From: Roseateles amylovorans
Lineage (GTDB): Bacteria > Pseudomonadota > Gammaproteobacteria > Burkholderiales > Burkholderiaceae_C
Length of the DNA stretch: 64,000 nucleotides
Reading direction: 5' to 3'
NCBI RefSeq assembly: GCF_025398155.2
Contig: NZ_CP104562.2
Coordinates: 2,418,001 to 2,482,000 of the forward strand
Part shown: in pieces, positions 63,819-64,000 of the stretch
Layout: each line of letters starts with the position of its first letter
Numbering within the stretch: the stretch's first letter is position 1
Program-made: the position numbers and the translations under genes
The notes under the pieces: model-generated
The model's input: the letters and a program-made list of their open reading frames with translations, nothing else
What the model was told of the DNA's origin: nothing
The model's database searches: none

Positions 63819-64000
63819 ATGACATCCCTTTCCTCCGACGTACCGGCCGCCGTGGCCTCGCGGGCGAGTGAGCTGCGCGACCTGCTGAATCACCACGCCC
63901 ATCTCTATTACGTGCTGGATGCGCCCGCGCTTCCCGATGCCGAATACGACAAGCTCTTTCAGGAGCTGCAGGCACTGGAGGCCGCCCATCCCGCGCTGCT
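63819..64000 (+). CDS. ligA: NAD-dependent DNA ligase LigA, N-terminal part
   Basis: Start of the replicative NAD-dependent DNA ligase, cut by the window end. The ATG at 63819 opens a frame beginning MTSLSSDVPAAVASR. The domain Ia motif LNHHAHLYYVLDAPALPDAE, which binds the nicotinamide mononucleotide part of NAD, and YDKLFQELQALE are unmistakable for LigA. Upstream ATG at 63811 stops at once. In related genomes ligA follows zipA directly. Confidence 0.93.
   Translation, partial: MTSLSSDVPAAVASRASELRDLLNHHAHLYYVLDAPALPDAEYDKLFQELQALEAAHPAL

Overview
The window is chromosomal DNA of a high-GC betaproteobacterium. Gene content and order (leuC-leuD-leuB-asd-fimV-truA-trpFBA-accD-folC-SPOR-cvpA-purF-metZ-gltX, the dapC-dapD-pilU-dapE-prmB group, and smc-zipA...ligA) fit Burkholderiales, probably the Roseateles/Mitsuaria/Rubrivivax neighbourhood. 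The genus is an inference from synteny, not a database result.

Region 1 (1-20234, all + strand) is a housekeeping block. It holds leucine synthesis (leuCDB), aspartate-semialdehyde dehydrogenase, the polar pilus hub FimV, tRNA pseudouridine synthase, the end of tryptophan synthesis (trpF, trpB, trpA), acetyl-CoA carboxylase beta, folate polyglutamylation, a SPOR protein, CvpA, PurF, MetZ and GltX. Most genes are tightly spaced or overlap by 1-4 bases. Region 2 (20385-21316) is a tRNA array, Ala(GGC)-Glu(TTC)-Asp(GTC), present twice in tandem and closed by a strong terminator.

Region 3 (21711-25203) is a stress block: a helix-hairpin-helix Cdd1-like protein, lexA with two LexA boxes upstream, a cytoplasmic asparaginase, and an ohrR-ohr peroxide unit whose likely operator lies exactly in the promoter spacer. 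Region 4 (25247-34714, - strand) carries yheS, prmB, dapE, pilU, dapD, dapC, a small SET-domain protein and queF with an unusual lysine/alanine/proline-rich tail. Together dapC, dapD and dapE cover most of the succinylase route to diaminopimelate.

Region 5 (34937-64000) starts with smc and zipA and ends inside the start of ligA. In many Burkholderiales these three genes are adjacent; here about 24 kb lies between zipA and ligA. That segment holds a chemoreceptor, a two-gene NHEJ system (ku, ligD), a very large double-module hybrid histidine kinase divergent from a SixA phosphatase, a DUF4019 protein, a CorC/HlyC membrane protein, a HerA-type ATPase and a complete-looking - strand type IVb (IncI thin-pilus-like) operon in the order pilS-pilL-pilN-pilO-pilP-pilQ-pilR-pilT. 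The pilus operon followed by an orphan HerA-like ATPase is the most interesting system in the window. Several short tandem repeats (9, 10, 12 and 14 bp) lie in gaps and linkers of this segment and beside lexA.
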